From contig JAAWJI010000011.1 in the NCBI GenBank assembly GCA_022796795.1, forward strand, positions 1-64,000: 64,000 nt of DNA. Reading direction: 5' to 3'. The stretch is from Lachnospiraceae bacterium (GTDB lineage Bacteria > Bacillota > Clostridia > Lachnospirales > Lachnospiraceae). The notes beneath the pieces are model-generated. The model did not search any database and was not told the DNA's origin. It was given only the letters and a program-made list of their open reading frames with translations. The translations under genes were made by a program, and so were the position numbers. Within the stretch, counting starts at the first letter, position 1. Each line of letters starts with the position of its first letter. This document shows, in pieces, positions 7,009 to 17,011 of the stretch.

Positions 7009-10000
7009 ATGAAGATTCAAGATATGTTTGTAAAATCCATTACCAGGGATATTAAGGGAGTCATCAAGGTGGGCCAGTCGGATGATGAGAACGCGTATCA
7101 GGAGCTGGAGGAGTACGTGGTTACCTCGGAGCTGGAAAAATATATGAACCGGTTTTTTGATGCCTACCAGAGAAGCAGGAAGGGAAGCACGGACAAGATG
7201 GGGGTGTGGATTTCCGGCTTCTTTGGCAGCGGTAAATCTCATTTTCTCAAGATCCTGTCCTATATTCTGGAGAACCGGCAGGTGAGGGATCAGAAGGGCA
7301 GGCTCCACAGGGCGTCCAGCTTTTTTACAGAGGGCGTGAAGGTGGAAGATCAGGGGCTGCGGGAGAAGATCAGGGAGCTGGCCGGGGACAGTGAGGACCT
7401 GGATGTGATTCTGTTCAACATTGACTCTAAGAGCGCGACGGATTCTAAGCTTAACAAGGATGCCATCAAGGATGTGTTCATGAAGGTGTTCCACGATTAT
7501 CTGGGCTATTGCGGCTCGATTCCCTTTCTGGCGGATTTTGAGCGGAAGCTGGATCTGGACGGCAGCTTTGACGCGTTTAAGGAAAAATTTTACGAGATCA
7601 ACGGGGCTTCCTGGGAGGAGTCCAGGGAGGATTTCTATTTTATCCAGGAGGAGATTATCGAGACGGTCACGTCTTTGAACCTTATGAGCGAGGGGGAGGC
7701 CAGGAACTGGGCGGAGCACGGCCAGGATTCCTACAGCCTGTCCATAGATAAGTTCGCGGAGCACGTGAAAAAATTCTGTGAGAAAAAGGGAAGGAATCAT
7801 CATGTGCTTTTCCTGGTGGATGAAATCGGCCAGTATATTGCGGATGACAGCAAGCTGATGCTGAACCTGCAGACCGTGGCGGAGGACCTGGGCACTGCCT
7901 GTAAGGGAAAGGCCTGGATTATCGTGACCAGCCAGCAGGATATTGACTCCATTACCAAGACCATGGGAGAGGATTTTTCCAAGATCCAGGGGCGCTTTGA
8001 TACCCGGATCGCCCTTTCCTCCGCCAATGTGGACGAGGTGATCCGAAAAAGGATTCTCTTTAAGACAGAGGAAGCGGCCGAAATGCTTCGGAACCTGTAC
8101 CGGGAATATGAGTCCTCCATTAAGAATATTGTCACCTTCAGCCAGGGCACGCCCCATATGCCGCTGTACCGGGACGGGGAGGAATTTGCCCAGGTGTACC
8201 CCTTTATCCCCTATCAGTTTGACCTCCTGGGCAATGTGCTCACCTCCATTCGCCAGTTTTCCTCCAGCGGAAAGCACCTGGCAGACGGAGAGCGGTCCAT
8301 GCTGGCCCTGTTCAAGGAGGCGGCGGCCAGGTACGCAGGGGAACGGGAGGGCATTTTGATTCCCTTCCATGCCTTCTACAGCGCCCTGGATGATTTTATC
8401 GACCACACCCACCGGATTGTGATTACCCAGGCATCCAGAAACACCCGGCTCAATGTTTTTGACGTGGAGCTTTTGAAGGTTCTCTTTATGACAAAGCATG
8501 TAAATCACTTTGGCAGAACCTTGGAGAATCTTACCACCCTTATGCTAAGCCGCGTGAATGAGGACCGGATCGATCTGGGGAAACAGGTAGAGCGGTCTCT
8601 TCGGGTACTCTGTCAGGAGATGTATGTACAGAAAAACGGGGACGAGTACACCTTCCTCACCAACGAGGAGCAGGAGGCGGAAAATAAGATCCGCAGCATC
8701 CACATTGATCCCACGGACGTGGTGAATTATATTGCCCAGGTGGCCTTTGAGGAGGCTCTTTCCTTTCCCAATAACAGGTACCGCTATAACAACCGGTATC
8801 AGTTTTCCTTTAATCAGAAGATTGACGACAGGTTCTACCGCAATAACCAGTCTCATGAAATCGGCCTCCATTTGCTGACCGCCTACAGCGGACAGGAGGA
8901 TGAGCTGGCCCTGGGAATGCTGTCTCTGGCGGAAAAAAGCGTGGTGGTTCGTATGTCCGACCAGTACGCCTATTTGGTGGAAACTGAGGAGATGAAGAAG
9001 ATCGAGGCTTTCCTGCATGATCCCGGTTCCTCAAATCTCACGGACTTTGAGGTGATCAGCGCCAACAAGAGAAAAGAGCGCACCAAAAAGGCAAAGCGGG
9101 TCAGCGAGTATGTGAAGTTTGCCCTGGAGGCTGCGGAGATTTATGTAAATGGGGAAAGGATTACCACAAAGTCCAGGAATGTGATGGACCGGATTATGGA
9201 GGCCTTTGGGAAGCTTATCGGCACAGAATACAGCAAGCTAAAGGACATGCAGAGCCAGCCCTCTCAGGCGGATATTCTGGATCTGCTGAAAATGAGCAAG
9301 ACCCAGCTGTCTCTTAGCGATTACGGAGTGGGGGAGGAGGCTTTGGATCAGGATGCCCTGAACGAAATGTTTGCCGCCATTTCCTACGGGGGGCGAACCG
9401 GAGCAAAGTTTTCCGTGAAGCAGGCTCTGGATAAATTTCTGTCAGCTCCCTATGGGTATATTGAGGAGGACGTGGAGTATCTGATTGCCTCTCTCTACAA
9501 AAAGGGACAGATCAGTCTGAAACTGAACAGCGTGCTCCACACGCCTGCCAATACACAGCCGGAGGAAGCCTACCAGTATCTTACCAGGCGGGATTACCGG
9601 GAGAAGGTTCTCCTGGAGATGAAATCCGTGCCCCAGACCCAGTGGGTGAAGGCTGTGAAAGATGTGATCCGGGATTTCTACGGAGGCTCTGCGGTAACGG
9701 AGGATCCGGATATTTTAATGCGGGATTACAGGAGCTATGCCCAGGCCAGGAAGACTGCGGTGGAGGAGCTTTTGCGGCAGGATTACGGCAGGGATTCCAG
9801 GCTTCCGGGCCGGGGAACCCTGGAGACGGCCGGGAAGCTTATGGACGAAACCTTAAGCATCCAGGATCCTATGACGTTTTACAGGAAGGTATATGAGCTC
9901 TATGAAGAATTTGACGAGGCGGCCTTGGATCTGGAGGATCTGAACAAATTCCTGGGGAGCCCTCAAAAGGCCCGGTTTTTACAGGCTGTAAAGACGCTGG

Positions 10001-10623
10001 AAATGTATGAGGCCAGCAAAAACTATATTTCTGACGAGCAGATCCAGGAATACGCGGCCAGGATCCGGAAGATCATCCATATGGAAAGACCCTACAGCAT
10101 GATTCAGGATCTGGGGAAACAGGAGACAGCCTTGGGCAACGCCCTGGTGGAGCTTCTGGAGGCCCACGCCCAAAAGCTTGAGCCAGAGGTGCTGGCAGAC
10201 CGGAAGATGGTGGTGGAAAGCATAACGGAGGGCAGGCCTTACACGGAAGAACTGAGGAAAAAACTGATTCCCAAGTTTGACGAGCTTTTGCACAAACTGG
10301 CCCATGGCAGGGATATTGCCTCCATTCACAGCGTCCCCTCGGAGAGCAACGCGCTGCTCCAGAACTGCCTGCGGGAAATTGAGGCGGCGGAGAACGCGTA
10401 CCAGAGGGAGATAGAGGCCAGGAAAAGAGAAGGCCAGAGCCAGGACTGGGCAAAAGCAGAGCCCAGGAAGCTTAAGAAGACGGTTTCCCTTACCCTGCGG
10501 ACTCTGACGGAGGGAAGGATTTACGCTCTTGAGAGCGAGGAGGATGTGGATCAGTTCGTGGAGCGGATCCGCGCCGCCTTGAAGGAGCGGCTGGGGGAGA
10601 ATACGGTGATCAAGTTGTCGTAA
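7009..10623 (+). CDS. brxC: BREX ATPase BrxC
   Basis: The 1204-aa length is normal for BrxC/PglY. A Walker A motif, GFFGSGKSHF, lies at residues about 70-79 and a Walker B, LFLVDEIGQ, near 267-275, followed by the IVTSQQDI sensor-like region. BrxC is a large AAA-type ATPase that assembles with BrxB and PglZ and is needed for both host methylation and exclusion. The frame is intact throughout with no internal stop. It starts 28 bases after brxB with AAAGGGG upstream. A run of 85 bases without features separates it from pglX. Confidence 0.93.
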   Translation: MKIQDMFVKSITRDIKGVIKVGQSDDENAYQELEEYVVTSELEKYMNRFFDAYQRSRKGSTDKMGVWISGFFGSGKSHFLKILSYILENRQVRDQKGRLHRASSFFTEGVKVEDQGLREKIRELAGDSEDLDVILFNIDSKSATDSKLNKDAIKDVFMKVFHDYLGYCGSIPFLADFERKLDLDGSFDAFKEKFYEINGASWEESREDFYFIQEEIIETVTSLNLMSEGEARNWAEHGQDSYSLSIDKFAEHVKKFCEKKGRNHHVLFLVDEIGQYIADDSKLMLNLQTVAEDLGTACKGKAWIIVTSQQDIDSITKTMGEDFSKIQGRFDTRIALSSANVDEVIRKRILFKTEEAAEMLRNLYREYESSIKNIVTFSQGTPHMPLYRDGEEFAQVYPFIPYQFDLLGNVLTSIRQFSSSGKHLADGERSMLALFKEAAARYAGEREGILIPFHAFYSALDDFIDHTHRIVITQASRNTRLNVFDVELLKVLFMTKHVNHFGRTLENLTTLMLSRVNEDRIDLGKQVERSLRVLCQEMYVQKNGDEYTFLTNEEQEAENKIRSIHIDPTDVVNYIAQVAFEEALSFPNNRYRYNNRYQFSFNQKIDDRFYRNNQSHEIGLHLLTAYSGQEDELALGMLSLAEKSVVVRMSDQYAYLVETEEMKKIEAFLHDPGSSNLTDFEVISANKRKERTKKAKRVSEYVKFALEAAEIYVNGERITTKSRNVMDRIMEAFGKLIGTEYSKLKDMQSQPSQADILDLLKMSKTQLSLSDYGVGEEALDQDALNEMFAAISYGGRTGAKFSVKQALDKFLSAPYGYIEEDVEYLIASLYKKGQISLKLNSVLHTPANTQPEEAYQYLTRRDYREKVLLEMKSVPQTQWVKAVKDVIRDFYGGSAVTEDPDILMRDYRSYAQARKTAVEELLRQDYGRDSRLPGRGTLETAGKLMDETLSIQDPMTFYRKVYELYEEFDEAALDLEDLNKFLGSPQKARFLQAVKTLEMYEASKNYISDEQIQEYAARIRKIIHMERPYSMIQDLGKQETALGNALVELLEAHAQKLEPEVLADRKMVVESITEGRPYTEELRKKLIPKFDELLHKLAHGRDIASIHSVPSESNALLQNCLREIEAAENAYQREIEARKREGQSQDWAKAEPRKLKKTVSLTLRTLTEGRIYALESEEDVDQFVERIRAALKERLGENTVIKLS

Positions 10624-10708
10624 ACCGTTTGGGTTTTCCCCAGGATTGCGGACAGAAAACAGGATTTAGGGCATTGTAGATTTATATAGAAGAGAAGGGG
10701 AGTCATTC

Positions 10709-13700
10709 ATGGATAAGAGCGCAATCCGAAACTTTGCCGTGGAAGCGCGAAGGGTTTTGATGAAAATGGCAGCTACGGAGGCAGGCTTCTACGGGGTTAC
10801 AAGAGAGGAGTGCAGGGAGCCGGTTCAAAAGGGCAGGGACTTTGAGGTGTATGAGACCCTGGCCGGCACCCAGAACCGCATCTTTGGGGATGATATGAAG
10901 CGCCGCCAGAATTTGGTGCAGGCAGTGAGAGAGCAGGGCTTTGATCAGGTTATGGAGGAGACCGCCTATACCTGGTTCAACCGGATCATCGCTATTCGGT
11001 TCATGGAAGTCAACGACTATCTGCCTGGGAGAGTGCGGGTCTTATCCTCAGAGACGGGAAGCGCCACCCCGGATTTGGTAACCCGGTTTCTGTCTGTGGA
11101 TTTGAACATGACCGAGGAAGAGCAGGAGCGGGTGCAGCGGGCCAAGGAGGAGAACCGGTACGACGAGGCGTTTCGCCTTTTGTTTATCAAGCAGTGCAAT
11201 GAGCTCAATGCCCTTCTTCCCGGCCTGTTTCAAAAGACTGATGATTATATGGAGCTTTTGCTGAAGCTGTCCTATACCAGCGACGGTGTGGTTCGCATGC
11301 TGGTTGACAATATTCCCGAGGACCATTTTAATGTGGGCACAGAAGGCCAGGTGGAAATCATTGGCTGGTTGTATCAGTACTACAATACAGAGCTAAAAGA
11401 TGATACCTTTGCAAAGCTGAAGGAGCACATAAAGATCACCAAAGAGCGGATCCCGGCAGCCACCCAGATCTTTACCCCGGAATGGATTGTGCGCTATATG
11501 GTGGAGAATTCCCTGGGTAGGGTGTGGATAGATCACTTGCGGGCCCTGGATCCCTCCCTGGATGAGAAGGCAAAGGCAGAGGAATTTGGCTGGAAATATT
11601 ATCAGCCCCAGTCTGTCCAGGAGGAGGACGTGGAGGAGCAGCTGGTGAAGATCCGGGGATCCTACCAGGATTTGACGCCCCAGGACCTTCTCTGCCTGGA
11701 TCCCTGTATGGGAAGCGGACATATCTTGGTGTCCATGTTTGACGTGCTCATGGACATCTACCGCAGCGAAGGCTTTCGGGAGCGGGATGCGGTCTTTGAT
11801 ATTCTGGAAAAAAATATCCGGGGGCTGGACATAGACCGCAGGGCCTATCAGCTCTCCTATTTTGCCCTGATGATGAAGGCAAAAGGGTATAACCGGATCT
11901 TTTTCCGGGGAAAGGCTATGGAGGACGGCACTCGTCAGGCTGTGGAGCCCCGGGTGTACGCCATAGAGGAAAGCGATTCCATCTCTCGCAATCACCTGAA
12001 GTTTTTCGGCGCAGCCCTGTCTATGGAGGAGCAGGAGGAGGCTCTGGATCAGATGGGGAGACTTCTGGATCTCTTTGAGGATGCCAGAGAATACGGTTCT
12101 ATTTTAAAGATGGAGGATTTCAACTGGGAGCTTTTGGAGCGCTTTGGGGATTCTTACGGGGAGGAGGGCCAGATCCATCTGGAAATGGTGGGCATAGAGG
12201 ATACGGCGGCCAGGCTCAAAGCTTTGCTGGCCCAGGGAAAGGTCATGGCATCCAGGTATCACGCGGTGGTCACCAATCCCCCCTATATGGGAAGCGGTTT
12301 CGGCCAGAAGCTTACGGGCTATGTAAGAAACCAATATTTTGATGCCAAATCCGATATGTTTGCGGTCTTTATGGAGGCGTGCCAGGAATATGCGAAGAAG
12401 GATGGTTATGTGGCCATGGTGACGCCTCAATCCTGGATGTTTTTGGCGGTTTTTGAGAAAATACGGGAGAAGCTTCTGGGCACAGCCAGTCTTATCTGCC
12501 TGGCTCATCTGGGACTGGGGGCCTTTGACGACGGCTTTGGCACTGTCACCTTTGTGTTGAGAAGGAGAAGCCTGAATCAGATTGGAGTCTATGTGGATCT
12601 GACAGAGGAACGGGATGGCAGAGAGAAGGAACGAAAGCTTCTGGAAAATCCTGTAACCTACGAAAATAAGCTGTGGGATTTTCGAGATATGCCCAAGAAA
12701 GCCATAGCCTTTTGGTGCTCTCTGGCATTTAAGAATATATTCGCCTCCTGTCCCTCCCTGGGAGACTGCTTTTCCCTGGAATGCGGAATCAAGAATGGGA
12801 ATAACGCCGCGTTTCTCCGGGGATGGCATGAAGTGAGCCTGGCAGAGACCAATACGGAAAAGGACAGGGAAAAATCCCTGCGTCATATGAAGGAGGGAAC
12901 CAGGACCTGGTTTCGCTGCAACAAGGGCGGGGGATACCGGAAATGGTACGGAAATTATGAGTATGTGCTGGATCTGGCCTGGGACGCCAGAAACATCAAA
13001 GCTTTGATTTCTCCCGGCACCTACCGGCTGCGGAGGAAGGAGAATTATTTCCGGGAGACCATTGCCTGGCCTCTGGTGAGCGGAAGCCGTTTCAGCTGCC
13101 GGTTTATGGACTCGGACACTCTGCCGGATGTAAACGCCAATATGATCCGAATCAAGGGGGATCAGGAGTACTGCCTTATGGGCTACATGAACTCCAAGGT
13201 GTTTAATTACATCTTAGGCATGCTGAATCCCTCTCTGGCCTTTCCCATTGAGACCGTAGGCGCCGCGCCCTATCGGGAGATCCGGGATGACAGAATTGAG
13301 GCCCTGGTAAAGGAAAATATCCAGTTATCCAGACAGGACTGGGACTCCACGGAGAAGTCCTGGGATTTTAAAATGCATCCTCTGGTGGCAATAAGCCGGC
13401 AGCAAAAGGATCTGTTTCCCCACAGGGACCATGTGGAGATCCAGGACTGCTTTTTGCTCTGGGAAAGGGAATGTGAGAGAAGATTTCAAAGAGTCCGGGA
13501 AAATGAGGAGGCGCTAAACCGCATTTTTATCAAGGCCTATGGATTAGAGGAGGAATTGCAGCCGCAGGTGGAGGATGGGGATATTTCCGTGAGCCTGGCA
13601 GACGAGGGAAGGGAGATCAGATCCCTCATCTCCTACGGAGTGGGCTGTATGCTGGGAAGATACTCTCTGGATGAGGAGGGGATCCGGTTTGCTGGCGGAA

Positions 13701-14374
13701 CCCTGGAATCTGGGGAGAATCAAACATATCCGGCAGATGCGGACGGGGTGATCCCCATTACCGACGAGCCCTATTTCCAGGACGATATCGTAGAGCGATG
13801 GGAAGGATTTGTAAAAGCGGCTTTTGGAGAAAAAGCCCTGGATAAAAATATGAGGTATGTGGCAAAAGTGCTGGGGACCAGGGGAAACACGCCAAAAGAG
13901 GCCATTCGCAATTACTTTCTGCATGATTTCTACCGGGATCACTGCAATGCCTATTCGGTTACGGGATCCGGGAAGCGGCCCATTTACTGGCTCTTTGACT
14001 CCGGAAAACAGGACGGCTTTAAATGTCTGATTTATATTCACCGGTATCACAGAGATCTGGTGGGAACCATTCGCTCCGAGTACCTGGTGAAAACTCAGTC
14101 GGCCATTGAGTATGCCCTGAAAAATGTGGAGTACACCATTTCCACCTCGGAAAGCGCTGTGGACCGGGCGGTTGCCGTTAGAAAGCGGGACAAGTATGTG
14201 AAGCAGCTTGCGGAGATCCGGACCTACTACCAGGCCCTGTCTCATGTGGCCCTTAAGAGAATAGACCTGGATCTGGACGACGGCGTCAAGATGAATTATG
14301 GGAAGTTCCAGGGGATTGAGGTTGGCGCAGACGGGGAAAAGCGACAGAAAATCAACCTGCTTGCAAAGCTTTAA
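10709..14374 (+). CDS. pglX: BREX adenine-specific DNA methyltransferase PglX
   Basis: The 1221-aa protein carries motif I, DPCMGSGH, near residue 330 and the catalytic NPPY motif (NPPYMGSGF) near residue 522, the gamma-class arrangement expected for PglX. It methylates N6-adenine on one strand of an asymmetric motif of the host DNA, marking self. Other recognisable BREX-1 PglX features are the N-terminal YTWFNRIIAIRFMEVNDYL and the long C-terminal specificity region. RBS AAGGGGAG precedes ATG 10709. The gene is full length, so methylation should leave a detectable mark in this genome. Confidence 0.94.
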   Translation: MDKSAIRNFAVEARRVLMKMAATEAGFYGVTREECREPVQKGRDFEVYETLAGTQNRIFGDDMKRRQNLVQAVREQGFDQVMEETAYTWFNRIIAIRFMEVNDYLPGRVRVLSSETGSATPDLVTRFLSVDLNMTEEEQERVQRAKEENRYDEAFRLLFIKQCNELNALLPGLFQKTDDYMELLLKLSYTSDGVVRMLVDNIPEDHFNVGTEGQVEIIGWLYQYYNTELKDDTFAKLKEHIKITKERIPAATQIFTPEWIVRYMVENSLGRVWIDHLRALDPSLDEKAKAEEFGWKYYQPQSVQEEDVEEQLVKIRGSYQDLTPQDLLCLDPCMGSGHILVSMFDVLMDIYRSEGFRERDAVFDILEKNIRGLDIDRRAYQLSYFALMMKAKGYNRIFFRGKAMEDGTRQAVEPRVYAIEESDSISRNHLKFFGAALSMEEQEEALDQMGRLLDLFEDAREYGSILKMEDFNWELLERFGDSYGEEGQIHLEMVGIEDTAARLKALLAQGKVMASRYHAVVTNPPYMGSGFGQKLTGYVRNQYFDAKSDMFAVFMEACQEYAKKDGYVAMVTPQSWMFLAVFEKIREKLLGTASLICLAHLGLGAFDDGFGTVTFVLRRRSLNQIGVYVDLTEERDGREKERKLLENPVTYENKLWDFRDMPKKAIAFWCSLAFKNIFASCPSLGDCFSLECGIKNGNNAAFLRGWHEVSLAETNTEKDREKSLRHMKEGTRTWFRCNKGGGYRKWYGNYEYVLDLAWDARNIKALISPGTYRLRRKENYFRETIAWPLVSGSRFSCRFMDSDTLPDVNANMIRIKGDQEYCLMGYMNSKVFNYILGMLNPSLAFPIETVGAAPYREIRDDRIEALVKENIQLSRQDWDSTEKSWDFKMHPLVAISRQQKDLFPHRDHVEIQDCFLLWERECERRFQRVRENEEALNRIFIKAYGLEEELQPQVEDGDISVSLADEGREIRSLISYGVGCMLGRYSLDEEGIRFAGGTLESGENQTYPADADGVIPITDEPYFQDDIVERWEGFVKAAFGEKALDKNMRYVAKVLGTRGNTPKEAIRNYFLHDFYRDHCNAYSVTGSGKRPIYWLFDSGKQDGFKCLIYIHRYHRDLVGTIRSEYLVKTQSAIEYALKNVEYTISTSESAVDRAVAVRKRDKYVKQLAEIRTYYQALSHVALKRIDLDLDDGVKMNYGKFQGIEVGADGEKRQKINLLAKL

Positions 14375-14401
14375 GGGGAGAGAGGAGAAGAGACGACAGC
14401 T

Positions 14402-16945
14402 ATGGATATACAGGAAATACAGGATCAATTAAACAGAAAGCTCTCCGGTTCCCGGCGAAAGCTTGTCTTCTGGTATGACGACGACGGGTCCTATGAGGAA
14501 GAGGTGGATCATCTTCAGCTGGCAGAGGGGAACAAGCTTTGGAAGCTGACAGGCCGGAATTATTTTGCCACAAAGCTTTTGATTGAGGAGCAGGATCCGG
14601 AATCCGGCTACCTGATCTACGCGCCCTTTCCCAGGCCCGCGGACAAGGAAAATTCCCTGGCGGACATGTTCTATTACGCAGAGCATTTTTACTCGGATAA
14701 GCTGCTTCAGCTTATGGGGGAGCTTAAGATACCCGGGGAATGTGAAGAGCAGGTAAAGAAGTATAAGAAATTCTGGACTTCCGGCAATACGGCCCGGTTT
14801 CGAGCCCTGGAGATCCAGGAGTACACGCCGGAAACCATTGACCTGGGGATTATCTGCGCCCTTGCGGGGGTGAAAACCCTGCGCTTTGAAGAGGCTCTCC
14901 GCCGGATCGTCCTTGCAGGCACAAAGGACAACGTGGTTTTTAAAAAGCTGGTAAATCAGAAAATCCAGGGGGTATTCTGGCAGTTTTGCCGGAAGAATTA
15001 CGGGTATGAAGATGAGAACCCTACCCTGGAGAAATTTCTCCGTTCCATGGTGGTCACCTATATAGACGCGCAGATGGCTGGAAACGAGCCTGAGGAGTGG
15101 AAGAAATTCCGCGCGTCCAAGCAGAACGACGCCTTTATTTTCGTCAAGAATCTCATGGGAAATGAGGAGTCAAGGGCTTTCTATGATTCTCTGGCGGAAA
15201 ATACGGCCCGGGAGCTGGATGTGAAAGGCGTGCTTCTGCACATTCCTCTGCCTCGGGTGTTGGCCTGCGACGCCTTTTCTGAATTTGACGAGAACCTGAT
15301 CGACTGGATGATATCCAAGATTGAGGATCATATGCTGGACGAACGGATCGACGGACTCTCCATCCCGGAGATCTGCAAGCTTCGAATGGAGACCGGCTAT
15401 CATTTTTCAGATGCATACAGAGAGAAGTACCAGATGATGTATTACGCCTATGAGGCGATCCGGCAGGTTTCTCTCCATACAGTGCAGACCTCTGTGCGGG
15501 AGGAGGTGGAAGCCTATGGGGCCAAAACCTATTGGATCGACACTTGTTACCGGAAATTTTATTATTACCTGGACCGGGTGGGAATGTCTGAGAATGTGGA
15601 GAAAATACGGGATCTGGTGGAGAACATGTACACAAACCGATATCTGGCCCATGTTACCTGCCATTGGAATCAGCTCCTTTCCGACCAGGCGTACCGCACA
15701 TATGCGGGCGCAAAGGAGGAGAACTTCTTCTATTCCTATGTGGAACCTTTTATGCGGGAGGGCGGCAAGGAAGGCCGGGTTGTGGTGATCATTTCCGACG
15801 GTCTGCGCTACGAGTGCGGCCGGGAGCTTATGGACAATCTGGAGCTGGACGAGAAATGTGACGGATCCCTGGATCTTATGCTAAGCGTCCTGCCCTCGGA
15901 GACCACCCTGGGAATGGCAGCCCTTCTGCCCCATGAGGAGATCCGGGTGGATGAGAATTTGAATATTTACGCGGACGGCCTTCCCTGCGGCAACAGCCTT
16001 TTGGAACGGCAGAGGATCCTGCAAAGAACAGTTCCCCGTTCCGCCTGCTATGATTTTGACCGAGTAAGGAATGCCAAACAGGCGGAGGTCCGCCAGATGT
16101 TTCAGGACAAGGATCTGGTTTACATTTACCAGAATCAGATCGACAGCCGGGGGGAGGGCCAAAGATCTGAAAATGAGGTGTTTCATGCCTGCCAGGAGGC
16201 TATGGGGGAGATACAGGAGATGATCCGCAGGCTCACAGGGTATATATCCAACACCCGCTACCTTGTGACTGGGGATCACGGATTTATCTATAAGAGAGAA
16301 AAGCTTGAGGAGAGCGATAAGATCGCAGTGGACGCCCTGCACCCAGGCTATAAAAACAAACGATTTCTCCTTTCCAAGAGCCCCATACAATCGGACGCCC
16401 TGACCAGCCGCTCCCTGGCCTATTTAGGTAAATCCAATGAAACCTATGTGACCACGCCTCTGGGAGCGGACATTATGAAAATGCCCGGGGGCGGCCAGAA
16501 CTATGTCCACGGCGGTTCCTCCCTGCAGGAAATGGCGATCCCCGTGTTAAAAATTACCACCTTTAAGGGAAAGCAGGAGACGGATTTCGTAAATGTGGAA
16601 TTGTCCACCTTTAACCATCGGGTCACAGACATTCAGATCAAGCTGGATTTCATGCAGATGGAACCGGTCACCGACACTGTAAAACCCCGGAGGCTTTTGG
16701 CTTTCTTTGTGGACGGGGACGGCCACAAGATAAGCTTTGACGTGCCCATCACAGCCAACAGGAAAGACCCGGATCCCAAGAAACGTCTGTTTACGGAGAA
16801 ATTTACCCTGAAGAGCGGCCGGTACGTAAGGGGGCAGGAATATTTTCTTGTTCTGGCAGACCAGGACCAGGAGACAAAGGAGCTGCGCAGGTATAAATTT
16901 GAGATTGATATTTCAGAGGAGTCTGAGCTTTATTTTGAAAGCTGA
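14402..16945 (+). CDS. pglZ: BREX-1 phosphatase-domain protein PglZ
   Basis: The 847-aa product has the alkaline-phosphatase-superfamily core of type 1 PglZ: VVVIISDGLRYECGREL near residue 460 (metal-binding Asp), PSETTLGMAALLP (the conserved Thr region) and VTGDHGFIYKREKL near 620 with Asp/His metal ligands. PglZ is essential for BREX. It begins 27 bases after pglX in the same operon. It is the last recognisable BREX gene: the position where brxL normally follows holds a WYL regulator from an unrelated chromosomal cluster. Confidence 0.94.
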   Translation: MDIQEIQDQLNRKLSGSRRKLVFWYDDDGSYEEEVDHLQLAEGNKLWKLTGRNYFATKLLIEEQDPESGYLIYAPFPRPADKENSLADMFYYAEHFYSDKLLQLMGELKIPGECEEQVKKYKKFWTSGNTARFRALEIQEYTPETIDLGIICALAGVKTLRFEEALRRIVLAGTKDNVVFKKLVNQKIQGVFWQFCRKNYGYEDENPTLEKFLRSMVVTYIDAQMAGNEPEEWKKFRASKQNDAFIFVKNLMGNEESRAFYDSLAENTARELDVKGVLLHIPLPRVLACDAFSEFDENLIDWMISKIEDHMLDERIDGLSIPEICKLRMETGYHFSDAYREKYQMMYYAYEAIRQVSLHTVQTSVREEVEAYGAKTYWIDTCYRKFYYYLDRVGMSENVEKIRDLVENMYTNRYLAHVTCHWNQLLSDQAYRTYAGAKEENFFYSYVEPFMREGGKEGRVVVIISDGLRYECGRELMDNLELDEKCDGSLDLMLSVLPSETTLGMAALLPHEEIRVDENLNIYADGLPCGNSLLERQRILQRTVPRSACYDFDRVRNAKQAEVRQMFQDKDLVYIYQNQIDSRGEGQRSENEVFHACQEAMGEIQEMIRRLTGYISNTRYLVTGDHGFIYKREKLEESDKIAVDALHPGYKNKRFLLSKSPIQSDALTSRSLAYLGKSNETYVTTPLGADIMKMPGGGQNYVHGGSSLQEMAIPVLKITTFKGKQETDFVNVELSTFNHRVTDIQIKLDFMQMEPVTDTVKPRRLLAFFVDGDGHKISFDVPITANRKDPDPKKRLFTEKFTLKSGRYVRGQEYFLVLADQDQETKELRRYKFEIDISEESELYFES

Positions 16946-17011
16946 TCTCTTATACGGATCCTGTTCAGGCAGTGGAGGGAAGGAGTAAGAGGAAAAGAGA
17001 GTGGGAGATTT

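Noticed and set aside
6934..8508. 524-codon ORF on the minus strand opposite brxC
   Set aside because: It lies fully within the brxC coding region, has no family features and no ribosome site; a shadow frame of GC-rich coding DNA.
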